Assembly: GCF_000024965.1 (NCBI RefSeq)
Contig: NC_013530.1
Location: 2,356,001 to 2,420,000, forward strand
Direction: 5' to 3'
Origin: Xylanimonas cellulosilytica DSM 15894
Lineage (GTDB): Bacteria; Actinomycetota; Actinomycetes; Actinomycetales; Cellulomonadaceae
Length of the DNA: 64,000 nucleotides
How positions within the stretch are numbered: position 1 is the stretch's first letter; each line of letters begins with the position of its first letter. The position numbers and the translations under genes are program-made. Positions 12,821 to 20,744 of this stretch are shown piece by piece. Under the pieces are notes generated by a model, which saw only the letters and a list, made by a program, of their open reading frames with translations, ran no database searches and had not been told where the DNA came from.

Positions 12821-13960
12821 ATGCGCACCAGGACACTCCGGGCTGCGACAGCGGTTGCAGCAGCGATCCTCCTGACCGTCACGACCGGCGTTGCGGCGTC
12901 GGCGCACGACGGCGGCAGGCACGGCCACGACAAGGCCGGCAAGGTCACCACCATCGCCCGTGGGCTCGACAACCCACGCGGCCTGTACGTCACCCCTGAC
13001 GGCACCGTCTATGTCGCCGAGGCCGGGCGGGGCGGCGCGGGCCCCTGCTTCCCGTCCCCGGAAGGCGGCACCGCCTGCCTGGGGAACAGCGGGGCCATCA
13101 CCCGCATCAGCCACGGCAAGCAGACCCGCGTGGTCAAGGGCCTGCCGTCGATCGGTGCCGAGAACACCGGCGAGTCCGCGATCGGGCCGTCCGACGTCGT
13201 CGTCGCACAGGGGCGCGTGACGTTCACGGTGGGCCTGGGGGCCGACCCCGCGGCGGCGGCGGGCCTGCCCGCGCCGGCGAGCGGGCGCGTGGCCTCCCTG
13301 CTCACCGACACGCGGCGCGGACCGTCGCGCATCGCCGACCTCGGCGCGTACGAGGCCGCGGTCGACCCCGACCAGGACGGCCCGGACACGAACCCGAACT
13401 CGCTGGTCGCGAAGGGCAAGGGGTACGTCGTCGTCGACGCCGGGGGCAACTCGCTCCTGTCCGTCGACAAGCGCGGGGTCGTCTCGACCCTGGCGACGTT
13501 CCCGCACCGCCTCGTCGACGCCCCGCCGGAGCTCGGCCTGCCCCCGGGCACCCAGCTGCCGATGGACGCCGTCCCGACGTCCGTGACGCGGGGACCCGAC
13601 GGCGCCTACTACGTCGGCCAGCTCACCGGGTTCCCGTTCCCGCTCGGCGGGGCGAACGTCTACCGGGTCGTCCCGGGCAAGAAGCCCACGGTCTACGCGT
13701 CGGGCTTCACGAACATCATCGACGTGGGCTTCGGTCCCGACGGGCGTCTCTACGTGCTGGAGATCGCCCACAACGGGTTGCTCTCGGGCGACACCACCGG
13801 CGCACTCTGGCGGGTCAAGGGGAAGGGCTCGGCCGTGCAGGTCAAGACCCCGACCCTGACGGCGCCCGGAGGCCTCGCGTTCGACAAGAAGGCCGCGTAC
13901 GTCTCGACCGGCAGCGTCGTCGCCGGACTGGGCAGCGTGGTGCGTATCCCGCTCCGGTGA
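12821..13960 (+). CDS. Secreted ScyD/ScyE family protein
   Basis: A 379-residue exported protein with a Sec signal peptide (MRTRTLRAATAVAAAILLTV, cleavage probably after the Ala-Ser-Ala near residue 28). A six-bladed beta-propeller-like domain follows with NHL-type repeats (GLDNPRGLYVTPDGTVYVAE, GPDGAYYVGQ, FGPDGRLYVLE). It matches the ScyD/ScyE family, named from cyanobacterial scytonemin clusters but widespread; the enzymatic role is unclear. ATG 12821 follows GGGAG. A 13-bp GC-rich hairpin lies just after the stop. Confidence 0.85.
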   Translation: MRTRTLRAATAVAAAILLTVTTGVAASAHDGGRHGHDKAGKVTTIARGLDNPRGLYVTPDGTVYVAEAGRGGAGPCFPSPEGGTACLGNSGAITRISHGKQTRVVKGLPSIGAENTGESAIGPSDVVVAQGRVTFTVGLGADPAAAAGLPAPASGRVASLLTDTRRGPSRIADLGAYEAAVDPDQDGPDTNPNSLVAKGKGYVVVDAGGNSLLSVDKRGVVSTLATFPHRLVDAPPELGLPPGTQLPMDAVPTSVTRGPDGAYYVGQLTGFPFPLGGANVYRVVPGKKPTVYASGFTNIIDVGFGPDGRLYVLEIAHNGLLSGDTTGALWRVKGKGSAVQVKTPTLTAPGGLAFDKKAAYVSTGSVVAGLGSVVRIPLR

Positions 13961-13978
13961 TCCGCCGGGCTCCGCACC

Positions 13979-14027
13979 GTGGCCCGGCTCCGCCGAGGAG
14001 CCGGGCCACGCCGAGGAGCCGGGCCAC
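13979..14027 (+). terminator. GC-rich hairpin downstream of the ScyD-like gene, right arm duplicated
   Basis: A 13-bp perfect stem, GTGGCCCGGCTCC (13979-13991) with GGAGCCGGGCCAC (13997-14009), and a 5-nt loop. The right half recurs immediately (14010-14027), so two alternative stems are possible. There is no T-tract, so it is an actinobacterial L-shaped terminator candidate. Confidence 0.65.
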
Positions 14028-14047
14028 GCCCCGGCCGGCGTCGCCGC

Positions 14048-14053
14048 TAGCGT
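14048..14053 (+). promoter_or_regulatory. -10 hexamer TAGCGT, leaderless start at 14060
   Basis: TAGCGT lies 6 nt before ATG 14060; no ribosome binding site is visible. Confidence 0.5.
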
Positions 14054-14059
14054 TCCCCC

Positions 14060-14812
14060 ATGACGCCCGCCGCGTACCTCGCCCAGCTCGCCCGCCTGCA
14101 GTCCGCGTTCGCGGCGATGGCCGCCGGAACCGACCCTGGCGCCGTCGTGCCGGGGCTGGGTGACTGGCAGGTCCGGGAGCTCGTGGCACACCTCGCCGGG
14201 GTGCACCGCTGGGCGGGCGGGATGGCCGAGGGTGACCCCGCACGGGACGATGAGCCCGACGTCGCCGGCCTCGACGCGGCAGCGCTCTCGGCGGTCTACG
14301 CGGAGCACGCCGCCGGGCTCCTGGCCGTCCTGGAGCGGCTCGGTCCCGACGCCGCGGCCATCACGCTCACCGGGCCGGGACCGGCGTCGTTCTGGTTCCG
14401 CCGCCAGGTGCACGAGACGCTCGTGCACCTCGGGGACCTGGCCGCGGCTCGCACCGGCGCGTGGACGCCCGACGTGCTCGACGGCGTCGTCGCCCTCGAC
14501 GACGGGCTGTGGGCCGACGGCGTCGACGAGATCGTGACCATGTTCGAGCCGCGGCAGGTGCGGCTGCAGCGGATCGCGCCCCTCGAACACCTCGTCGCGC
14601 TGCAGGACCCGGCCGGCGGGGCGTCCTGGGTGCTCGGCGCCCACGAGGACGGCCGCTCCCCGGCCGACTCCCCCGTGGCCACCGTCACCGGCGATGCCCG
14701 GAGCCTCGACCTCGTCCTGTGGGGCCGGGTCGCGCCGGACGCCGCCGGCATCGTCATCGACGGGGACGCTGCCGCGGTGGAGGCCGCGCTCGGAGCCGGG
14801 ATCACTCCCTGA
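14060..14812 (+). CDS. Maleylpyruvate isomerase-like / DinB-fold protein (TIGR03083 type)
   Basis: A 250-residue protein with an N-terminal DinB-like four-helix bundle (WQVRELVAHLAGVHRWA) and the second metal-ligand helix (RRQVHETLVHLGD). Histidines in these helices are the expected zinc ligands. A C-terminal SCP2/MDMPI-like domain covers residues about 150-250. The family includes mycothiol-dependent maleylpyruvate isomerase and many uncharacterised mycothiol-linked transferases, so the substrate cannot be named. It converges on the transglutaminase gene with a 39-bp gap. Confidence 0.8.
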   Translation: MTPAAYLAQLARLQSAFAAMAAGTDPGAVVPGLGDWQVRELVAHLAGVHRWAGGMAEGDPARDDEPDVAGLDAAALSAVYAEHAAGLLAVLERLGPDAAAITLTGPGPASFWFRRQVHETLVHLGDLAAARTGAWTPDVLDGVVALDDGLWADGVDEIVTMFEPRQVRLQRIAPLEHLVALQDPAGGASWVLGAHEDGRSPADSPVATVTGDARSLDLVLWGRVAPDAAGIVIDGDAAAVEAALGAGITP

Positions 14813-14851
14813 GCCCCCGGCCCTCCACCAGCGGGAGGCCCGGCGACAGGC

Positions 14852-15691
14852 TCAGGCGACGCGGGTGATCTCCACCGCGACGTCGAGGATGCTCGGCGCT
14901 CCGCCGGCGTAGACCCCCTTGAGCGGCGGGACGTCCCCGTACTCGCGGCCGCGGGCGACCACCACGTGGTCGGTGCCGACGAAGCGCCGGTTCGTGGGGT
15001 CGTACGCGGTCCACGCACCCGTCCAGAACTCGAGCCAGGCGTGCGAGTCGCCCTGCACCGGCTCTCCCACCGCCGCATCCCCGCGCGGGTGCAGGTAGCC
15101 CGAGACATACCGGGCCGGGATGCCGACCGAGCGCAACGCACCGATCGCCAGGTGCGCCATGTCCTGGCAGACGCCCTTCCTGGCGGCCCACGCGTCCGCC
15201 GCCGGGGTGTGCACGGCGGTCACCCCCGGCACGTACTCGAGACCGTCCCGCACCGCGAGGCACACGGCTTCGGCCGCCTCGACCGGGTCGAGCCCGGCCG
15301 CGGCCGCGAGCGCGAGCGTCGCGACGTCGTCGGGAACGTCGGTCGTGGCCGTCGCTGTGAGGAACGCCGCGTGCGCGTCGCGGACGGTCTCACCGCCCAG
15401 GTCGGTCCACGACGACACGAGAGCGGGCTCCGGCGCGGACCCGCGCTCGACGACGGACTCGGCCACGATCGTCAGGCGCTCGTGCTCGCTGAGCACCTCG
15501 AAGGAGGTCACCGACGTGCCCCAGTAGTCGACGTACTCATCGGTCCAGGTGTGGGGCTGGACGTCGATGCGGGCGCTGATCACCCGCTGGCTCTCGTCGT
15601 CGACGGGGCGCATACGGGCCTCGTTGTAGGAGGCTCGCACGGCCGTGCCGTAGTCGAAGGTGGTGGTGTGGACCACCCGCAGCACGTTCAC
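14852..15691 (-). CDS. Transglutaminase-like family protein (bacterial N-terminal beta-domain type)
   Basis: A 279-residue protein with an N-terminal beta domain (VVHTTTFDYGTAVRASYNEARMRP) and a transglutaminase core with catalytic Cys in GVCQDMAHL, His in GDSHAWLEFW and Asp in AYDPTNRR. GTG 15691 overlaps the alpha-E stop by 4 nt (GTGA), so it is the third gene of a translationally coupled triad. Such triads (ATP-grasp, alpha-E, transglutaminase) probably make or process a peptide-like product. The substrate is unknown. Confidence 0.9.
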   Translation of the reverse strand: MNVLRVVHTTTFDYGTAVRASYNEARMRPVDDESQRVISARIDVQPHTWTDEYVDYWGTSVTSFEVLSEHERLTIVAESVVERGSAPEPALVSSWTDLGGETVRDAHAAFLTATATTDVPDDVATLALAAAAGLDPVEAAEAVCLAVRDGLEYVPGVTAVHTPAADAWAARKGVCQDMAHLAIGALRSVGIPARYVSGYLHPRGDAAVGEPVQGDSHAWLEFWTGAWTAYDPTNRRFVGTDHVVVARGREYGDVPPLKGVYAGGAPSILDVAVEITRVA

Positions 15692-16620
15692 AGCGCCTCC
15701 CCGATCCAGGCGGTCGTCGCGGCGGCCGGGAAGTACCGGCCCTTCACGGCATCGCTGGCCCGCGCGCACGCGAGCTGGACGCGTTCCATCACCTCGGGCA
15801 ACCGCTCGAGCAGGTCGTCCAGGTGGGCGTACTCGAGCTCGGTGCGCACGATGCCGAGCTCGCGGCGGGCCTCGTCGCCCGCCCCCCGGCCTGCCTCGGC
15901 CGGCTCGAGGTCGCGCAGCGCGGCGTCGGCCTGGGTGAGCGCGGCGACGATCGAGCGAGGGAACAGGCGGTCTCGCAGCAGGAACCCGGCCGCACGCTCG
16001 TCGTCGGCCCGGCCGCGGTAGGCGCGCAGGAACGCCTCGTGGGCGCCGCAGGACCTCAGCAGCGTCGACCAGCCCGGGCCTGCCGGGCCGAGCCGGGCCT
16101 GCGTGGTCACCAGGCGCGCGGTCATGTCGGCTCGCTCGATCGAGCGGCCCAGGATCATGAAGTGCCAGGTGGCGTCCCGGCTGGTCGCCGAGTCCATGAG
16201 CCCGGCGACGACGGCCGCACGCTGACGCACCCAGGCGAAGAAGTCGTGCGGGATGAGGGACAGCGCCATCGTCGAGACCTCGTTGTGGGTGGTGTTGAGG
16301 CACTCCCAGAGCTCGATCGAGACGATCTCGCGCGCCCGGCGGGCATTCTCCCGGGCGGAGACGAGGGAGCCGGCGATCGACGACGGGTTGGTGCGGTCCC
16401 GGGCCAGCAGCCGCACCACCTGGTCGCGGTCGACGATCTCGCCCGCAGGCGGGGCAGGGTGGTCCATGACCGCCAGCAGGGAACGGCACGCGAGCTGCTC
16501 CTCGACCCACGGGTCCTCCGAGAGCATCTGGACGTGCACGTCCAGGATGCGTGCCGTGTCGTCGGCACGCTCCACGTACCGGCCGATCCAGAACAGCGAC
16601 TCCGCGATGCGGCTCAGCAT
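15688..16620 (-). CDS. Alpha-E domain-containing protein
   Basis: A 310-residue, almost entirely helical protein starting MLSRIAESLFWIGRYVERADDTARILDVH, the signature of the alpha-E (DUF403) family. The repeated RSIERADMTARL segment near the middle is also diagnostic. It is predicted to partner the adjacent circularly permuted ATP-grasp ligase. The start overlaps the end of that gene by 7 nt and the stop overlaps the transglutaminase start by 4 nt. Confidence 0.9.
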   Translation of the reverse strand: MLSRIAESLFWIGRYVERADDTARILDVHVQMLSEDPWVEEQLACRSLLAVMDHPAPPAGEIVDRDQVVRLLARDRTNPSSIAGSLVSARENARRAREIVSIELWECLNTTHNEVSTMALSLIPHDFFAWVRQRAAVVAGLMDSATSRDATWHFMILGRSIERADMTARLVTTQARLGPAGPGWSTLLRSCGAHEAFLRAYRGRADDERAAGFLLRDRLFPRSIVAALTQADAALRDLEPAEAGRGAGDEARRELGIVRTELEYAHLDDLLERLPEVMERVQLACARASDAVKGRYFPAAATTAWIGEAL

Positions 16621-18224
16621 GGTGCGACTCCCGTCGACTCGGTGGCGGACTGCTGCTGTTGCTGCTCCTGGCTCGACCGGACGTCGGCCGGGTTGGTCGT
16701 CAGCGGCACGCCGGCGACGATCGCGCCCGCGGGGTGGGCCACCCGCGAAGACAGCGGCGCGGGTGCCTCGGTGACGTCGCGACGGCGTCGCGGGCGGCCC
16801 TCCAGCACCCAGGTGTCCTTCGACCCGCCACCCTGCGAGCTGTTGACGACGAGCTGCCCCTCGGGCAGCGCGACGCGCGTGAGCCCGCCGGGCAGCACCC
16901 AGACGTCGTTCCCGTCGTTCACGGCGAACGGCCGCAGGTCGATGTGGCGGGGGCGGAACCCACCGTCGACGAACGTGGGCGCCGTCGAGAGCTGCACCAC
17001 CGGCTGGGCGATCCACCCGCGCGGGTCGGCGACCAGGCGCGTGCGCAGCGCGTCGAGCTCGGCGCGGCTCGCGGCCGGCCCGACGACGATGCCCTTGCCG
17101 CCCGACCCGTCGACGGGCTTGACCACGAGCTCGTCGAGGCGGTCGAGCACCTCGGCGAGCGCGTCGGGCTCCTGCAACCGCCACGTGTCGACGTTGCGGA
17201 GGACGGGTTCCTCGCCCAGGTAGTACCGGATGAGGTCGGGCACGTAGGTGTACACCAGCTTGTCGTCCGCGACGCCGTTGCCGATCGCGTTGGCCAGCGT
17301 CACCTGGCCGCGCCGTGCACAGCCGACCAGCCCGGGCACGCCGAGCGCCGAGTCGGCACGGAACTGGACGGGGTCCAGGAAGTCGTCGTCGACCCTGCGG
17401 TAGACGACGTCGACGCGGCGCGGCCCCTCGGTGGTGCGCATGAACACGCGCCCGGACGCACAGAACAGGTCCCGGCCCTCGACGAGCTCGACGCCCATGA
17501 GCCGTGCCAGCAGCGCATGCTCGTAGTACGCCGAGTTGTAGACGCCAGGCGTCAGGACGACGACGGTCGGGTCCGGGGTGCCGGCAGGCGCTGCCGCGAC
17601 CAGTGCGGCCAGCAGGCGTCGCGGATAGTCGACGACGGGCCGCACGCGCATCGACGAGAACAGCTCGGGGAAGGAGCGCACCATGGCCTGCCGGTTGGAC
17701 ACCACGTAGCTGACGCCCGACGGCACCCGCACGTTGTCCTCGAGCACCCGGTACTCGCCTGCCTCGTCGCGCACGATGTCGACGCCCGACACGTGGCAGC
17801 GCACGCCGTTGGGCGGTTCGATGCCGTGCGCCGCCCGCTTGAACTCGGCGCTCGACAGGATCAGGCGCAGCGGCACGACGCCGTCCTTGACCGCCTGCTG
17901 CGGGCCGTAGACGTCGGCGAGGAACGCCTCGAGCGCGCGGACACGCTGGGCGACGCCTTGCGTGACGGTGTCCCACTCCTCGGGCTCGATCACGCGGGGC
18001 ACGACGTCGAGCGGGAACGGCCGCTCCTCCCCCGCGAAGTCGAAGGTCACGCCCTGGGCCAGGTACGAACGTGCGAGGGCATCGGCCCTCGCGGCCACCT
18101 CGCCCGCCGTCAGACCGGCCAGCGTGGCGTGCACCTGGGTGTAGCGCGAGCTCACCCCACCGTCTCGGTCGAGCATCTCGTCGCACGCCTCGCCGAGCCG
18201 ATAGTCGTCGAAGAGGTCTGCCAT
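16614..18224 (-). CDS. Circularly permuted ATP-grasp protein (DUF404/DUF407 type)
   Basis: A 536-residue ligase-like enzyme. Landmark segments are YGPQQAVKDGVVP, VLEDNVRVPSGVSYV, VLTPGVYNSAYYEHALLA, ELVVKPVDGSGGKGIVVG (nucleotide-binding loop) and LVVNSSQGGGSKDTWV. The C-terminus has a five-glutamine run. The product is thought to be a peptide modified by the alpha-E and transglutaminase partners. I chose ATG 18224 because TACGTT lies 6 nt upstream, a leaderless promoter; ATG 18248 is an in-frame alternative. Confidence 0.92.
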   Translation of the reverse strand: MADLFDDYRLGEACDEMLDRDGGVSSRYTQVHATLAGLTAGEVAARADALARSYLAQGVTFDFAGEERPFPLDVVPRVIEPEEWDTVTQGVAQRVRALEAFLADVYGPQQAVKDGVVPLRLILSSAEFKRAAHGIEPPNGVRCHVSGVDIVRDEAGEYRVLEDNVRVPSGVSYVVSNRQAMVRSFPELFSSMRVRPVVDYPRRLLAALVAAAPAGTPDPTVVVLTPGVYNSAYYEHALLARLMGVELVEGRDLFCASGRVFMRTTEGPRRVDVVYRRVDDDFLDPVQFRADSALGVPGLVGCARRGQVTLANAIGNGVADDKLVYTYVPDLIRYYLGEEPVLRNVDTWRLQEPDALAEVLDRLDELVVKPVDGSGGKGIVVGPAASRAELDALRTRLVADPRGWIAQPVVQLSTAPTFVDGGFRPRHIDLRPFAVNDGNDVWVLPGGLTRVALPEGQLVVNSSQGGGSKDTWVLEGRPRRRRDVTEAPAPLSSRVAHPAGAIVAGVPLTTNPADVRSSQEQQQQQSATESTGVAPC

Positions 18225-18230
18225 GTGCGC

Positions 18231-18236
18231 AACGTA
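18231..18236 (-). promoter_or_regulatory. -10 hexamer TACGTT, leaderless start of the ATP-grasp gene
   Basis: On the minus strand TACGTT is followed by 6 nt (GCGCAC) and ATG 18224. This supports the shorter start. Confidence 0.5.
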
Positions 18237-18318
18237 GGAGGAGGCCATGGCGCATGCATTGCCGGATTGTTTCCGATACGTGACAGCAGTGGCTCAACAG
18301 GCTCTCCGGCGTCGGCCG

Positions 18319-18324
18319 TAGGCT
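18319..18324 (+). promoter_or_regulatory. -10 hexamer TAGGCT, leaderless start at 18332
   Basis: TAGGCT is followed by 7 nt and GTG 18332, without a Shine-Dalgarno sequence. Confidence 0.5.
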
Positions 18325-18331
18325 GTGCGCC

Positions 18332-18880
18332 GTGGCGAGACGATGGTTGAACATGCTGGGAGACGTCGCGCGCGCGGTGGTCACGAGCCGCAAGGGCTCG
18401 TCGCAGACCCGGCGGGCGCCGCGGCCCGCACCGCCGTCCGCGGGCGGTCCGGCGACCGGCGCCGTCGTCTCGGACGGCTACCCCGGCGACTACCGCGGGC
18501 GGGTGCGGACGCAGTACGCCCCGCACCTGGACGGGGACCCGGACCCCGGCGAGATCGTGTGGACATGGGTGCCCTACGAGGAGGACCACAGCCGCGGCAA
18601 GGACCGGCCGGTGCTGCTGGTGGGCCGCGACGGCGAGTGGCTGCTCGCGCTGCAGCTCACCTCGAAGGACCACGACCGGGACGTGCGGCAGGAGGCGCGC
18701 GCGGGGAGGTTCTGGATGGACATCGGCGCGGGGCCCTGGGACAGGCAGGGGCGGCCGAGCGAGGTCCGGCTCAACCGCGTGATCCGTGTCGCACCGGCGG
18801 CCGTGCGGCGCGAGGGTGCGGTGATGCCGGAGCGGCTGTTCCTCCAGGTCACGGACGCGATGGCGAAGGCGCTCGGCTGA
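18332..18880 (+). CDS. PemK/MazF-like family protein
   Basis: A 182-residue protein with a basic, disordered first 45 residues and a PemK/MazF-like beta-barrel after it ([29 protein letters not shown]). The GKDRPVLLV strand is the usual MazF marker. MazF proteins are mRNA endoribonucleases, but no antitoxin gene is adjacent. Solitary chromosomal versions next to rpsT are common in actinobacteria and may not be toxins, so toxin activity should not be assumed. Confidence 0.8.
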   Translation: MARRWLNMLGDVARAVVTSRKGSSQTRRAPRPAPPSAGGPATGAVVSDGYPGDYRGRVRTQYAPHLDGDPDPGEIVWTWVPYEEDHSRGKDRPVLLVGRDGEWLLALQLTSKDHDRDVRQEARAGRFWMDIGAGPWDRQGRPSEVRLNRVIRVAPAAVRREGAVMPERLFLQVTDAMAKALG

Positions 18881-19073
18881 GATTCTCGGCGTCGAGGCCG
18901 TGCGCGGTCTCTGTTACCCTTGGTGGTTGCGTGTCCGCCCAGGTCGGCGGGCACTGCCACAACTCCTCTCCAAGGGTTCCCCACCCCCAGTCCCGGAGCT
19001 GTGGCCGCCCTCTACGACCTATCCGCTCGTGCTGTCAGCTGGCTGGCAGGCGAACACACCAGAAAGTCCTCCA

Positions 19074-19334
19074 GTGGCAAACATCAAGTCCCAGATCAAG
19101 CGCATCAAGACGAACGAGAAGGCTCGTCTGCGCAACAAGGCCGTCAAGTCGGAGCTGAAGACGTACGTGCGCCGTGCGCGCGAGGCCGTCGTCGCCGGCG
19201 ACAAGGAGGCCGCGACCACCGCTGCTGCCGCCGCGTCGCGCAAGCTCGACAAGGCTGTCTCGAAGGGCGTGATCCACGCGAACCAGGCCGCGAACCGCAA
19301 GTCGGCCATCGCGAAGCTCGTCAACTCGCTCTGA
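19074..19334 (+). CDS. rpsT: 30S ribosomal protein S20
   Basis: An 86-residue, lysine/alanine-rich protein ([21 protein letters not shown] by initiator decoding) matching S20 along its length, which binds the 5' domain of 16S rRNA. Translation starts at GTG 19074; AGAAAG lies about 9 nt upstream. The 193-bp region before it contains TTACCCT near 18914, a possible -10, leaving a leader of about 150 nt in which S20 autoregulation could act. A strong terminator follows. Confidence 0.95.
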   Translation: MANIKSQIKRIKTNEKARLRNKAVKSELKTYVRRAREAVVAGDKEAATTAAAAASRKLDKAVSKGVIHANQAANRKSAIAKLVNSL

Positions 19335-19373
19335 GCTGACGACCGCCGGGTCCGTAGGACCTGAGTAGACGTC

Positions 19374-19409
19374 AAGGGCGCCGCTCCCCACCACGGGAGC
19401 GGCGCCCTT
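19374..19409. terminator. Bidirectional hairpin terminator between rpsT and holA
   Basis: A perfect 15-bp stem, AAGGGCGCCGCTCCC (19374-19388) and GGGAGCGGCGCCCTT (19395-19409), with a 6-nt loop. It sits between the convergent ends of rpsT and holA and is the best intrinsic terminator in the window. Confidence 0.9.
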
Positions 19410-19474
19410 CGCCGTTCCCACGGCGTCCCCGGGTGCGGCTCAGGTGCGACCCAGTGGGGCGACCGCGGGGCGAC

Positions 19475-20494
19475 TCAGCGGCGGGTCGAGGAGCGGGCGA
19501 TCGTCAGGACGGCCTTCTCGACGGCGAAGACCGGGTCGCGGCCCGCACCCTTGACCTCGGCGTCCGCGCTCGCGACGGCACTGATCGCCGTCGCGAGGCT
19601 CTCGGGTGTCCAGCGCTGGAGGTCCCGCTGCGCGTTGCGCACCTGCCAGTCCTGCAGGCCCAGCTCGCGTGCGGTGACCATGCCGCCGCGCAGCGCGGCG
19701 ACCTTGGCGAGCGTCCGCAGCCGCATCGCGAGCGCCGCCACCATCGGCACCGGGTCAGCGCCCGTGGCGAGGGCGTGCCGCAGCAGCGCGACGGCGGCCC
19801 CCGCGTCCCCGGCGACGGCGGCGTCGGCGACCTTGAAGCCGGTGGCCTCGACACGGCCCCCGTAGTAGCGGTCGACGACACCGACGCTGATCGTGCCCGA
19901 CGTGTCGGCCAGCAGCTGGGACACGACGGCGGCGAGCTCGCGCAGGTCGGTGCCCAGCGCGTCGATGAGGGCGCGCACCGCCTCGGGCTCGGCACGCCGC
20001 CGGGCCGTGCGCAGCTCGCGCGCGACGAACTCGGCCTTGTCGGCGTCACGCGTGATCGCGTCGCACTGGAGGATCGGGGCACCCGACGCGACGACCGCGT
20101 CGAGCATCTTCTTGCCGCGTTGCCCGCTGCCGTGCACGACGACGACGGCGGTCTCCGGGTCCGGGCGCTCGACGTGGGCCAGCAGGTCGGCGTACAGCTC
20201 GTCGGTGCCGGCGTCGGCCGCGGTGACGACGACGATCTTGGCCTCACCGAACAGCGACGGGCTGGCGGCGACCTGGAGCTGGCCGGGGCCGTAGGTGGTG
20301 CCGTCGAGCTCGACCTTCTCCGTCTCGGGGTCGCGCTCCCGCGCGAGCGCGACCAGGCCGTCGACGGCACGCTCACGCAGCAGCTCCTCCGGTCCGCGCA
20401 CCAGCACGACCGGACCGAGCGTCGGTTCGTCCCAGGCGCGGACGTTGCCTGCGGGCTTGCGGGCGCCGGCACGGGCGCGGGTGGCGGGAGGCAC
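19475..20494 (-). CDS. holA: DNA polymerase III subunit delta
   Basis: A 339-residue clamp-loader subunit that opens the beta sliding clamp. AAA-like fold segments are visible (GPVVLVRGPEELLRERAVDGLV, the SLFGEAKIVVVTAA strand, KMLDAVVASGAP) and the helical collar near the end. GTG 20494 gives the typical length; the frame stays open for 136 further codons, but these cover an intergenic repeat. In M. tuberculosis the order comEA-comEC-holA is direct. Here 2.2 kb with a foreign-looking gene separates comEC from holA. Confidence 0.93.
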   Translation of the reverse strand: MPPATRARAGARKPAGNVRAWDEPTLGPVVLVRGPEELLRERAVDGLVALARERDPETEKVELDGTTYGPGQLQVAASPSLFGEAKIVVVTAADAGTDELYADLLAHVERPDPETAVVVVHGSGQRGKKMLDAVVASGAPILQCDAITRDADKAEFVARELRTARRRAEPEAVRALIDALGTDLRELAAVVSQLLADTSGTISVGVVDRYYGGRVEATGFKVADAAVAGDAGAAVALLRHALATGADPVPMVAALAMRLRTLAKVAALRGGMVTARELGLQDWQVRNAQRDLQRWTPESLATAISAVASADAEVKGAGRDPVFAVEKAVLTIARSSTRR

Positions 20495-20537
20495 GCGCCC
20501 ACTCTGCCACGGCCCGCCGACGCTCCCCGCCCTCCGT

Positions 20538-20641
20538 GCGCCAATGGCCATCTGGGGCATTCCAACTGCCGAGCAGAACGTCCAACTGCCACCCCCGACG
20601 GCAGGCTGCCGCCCGCAACACCCTTCGAGCAGCAGGCAGCA
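20538..20641. repeat. Direct repeat, copy A (holA side)
   Basis: About 100 bp upstream of holA, similar to 22561-22686. The strongest part is GAGCAGAACGTCC (20571 onward) and the CCGCCCGCAACACCC / TTCGAGCAG segment. GCGCCAATGG and TCTGG at the left end are also shared. It lies in the 250-bp gap between holA and the 20745 gene, where nothing else is seen. Confidence 0.75.
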
Positions 20642-20744
20642 ACAGCGGGTACGGTGCCATCCGGTCCCGTCTGAGTGCTCGCCCCCCGTCACGCCACGCC
20701 AACCCGGACCGTCGGTCCGACTGTGACCTGTCCGGTACCGCCAG

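Noticed and set aside
18332-18880. Toxin-antitoxin pair with the PemK/MazF-like gene
   Set aside because: No small antitoxin frame with a ribosome binding site is found next to it. Upstream is the divergent ATP-grasp gene and downstream is rpsT.
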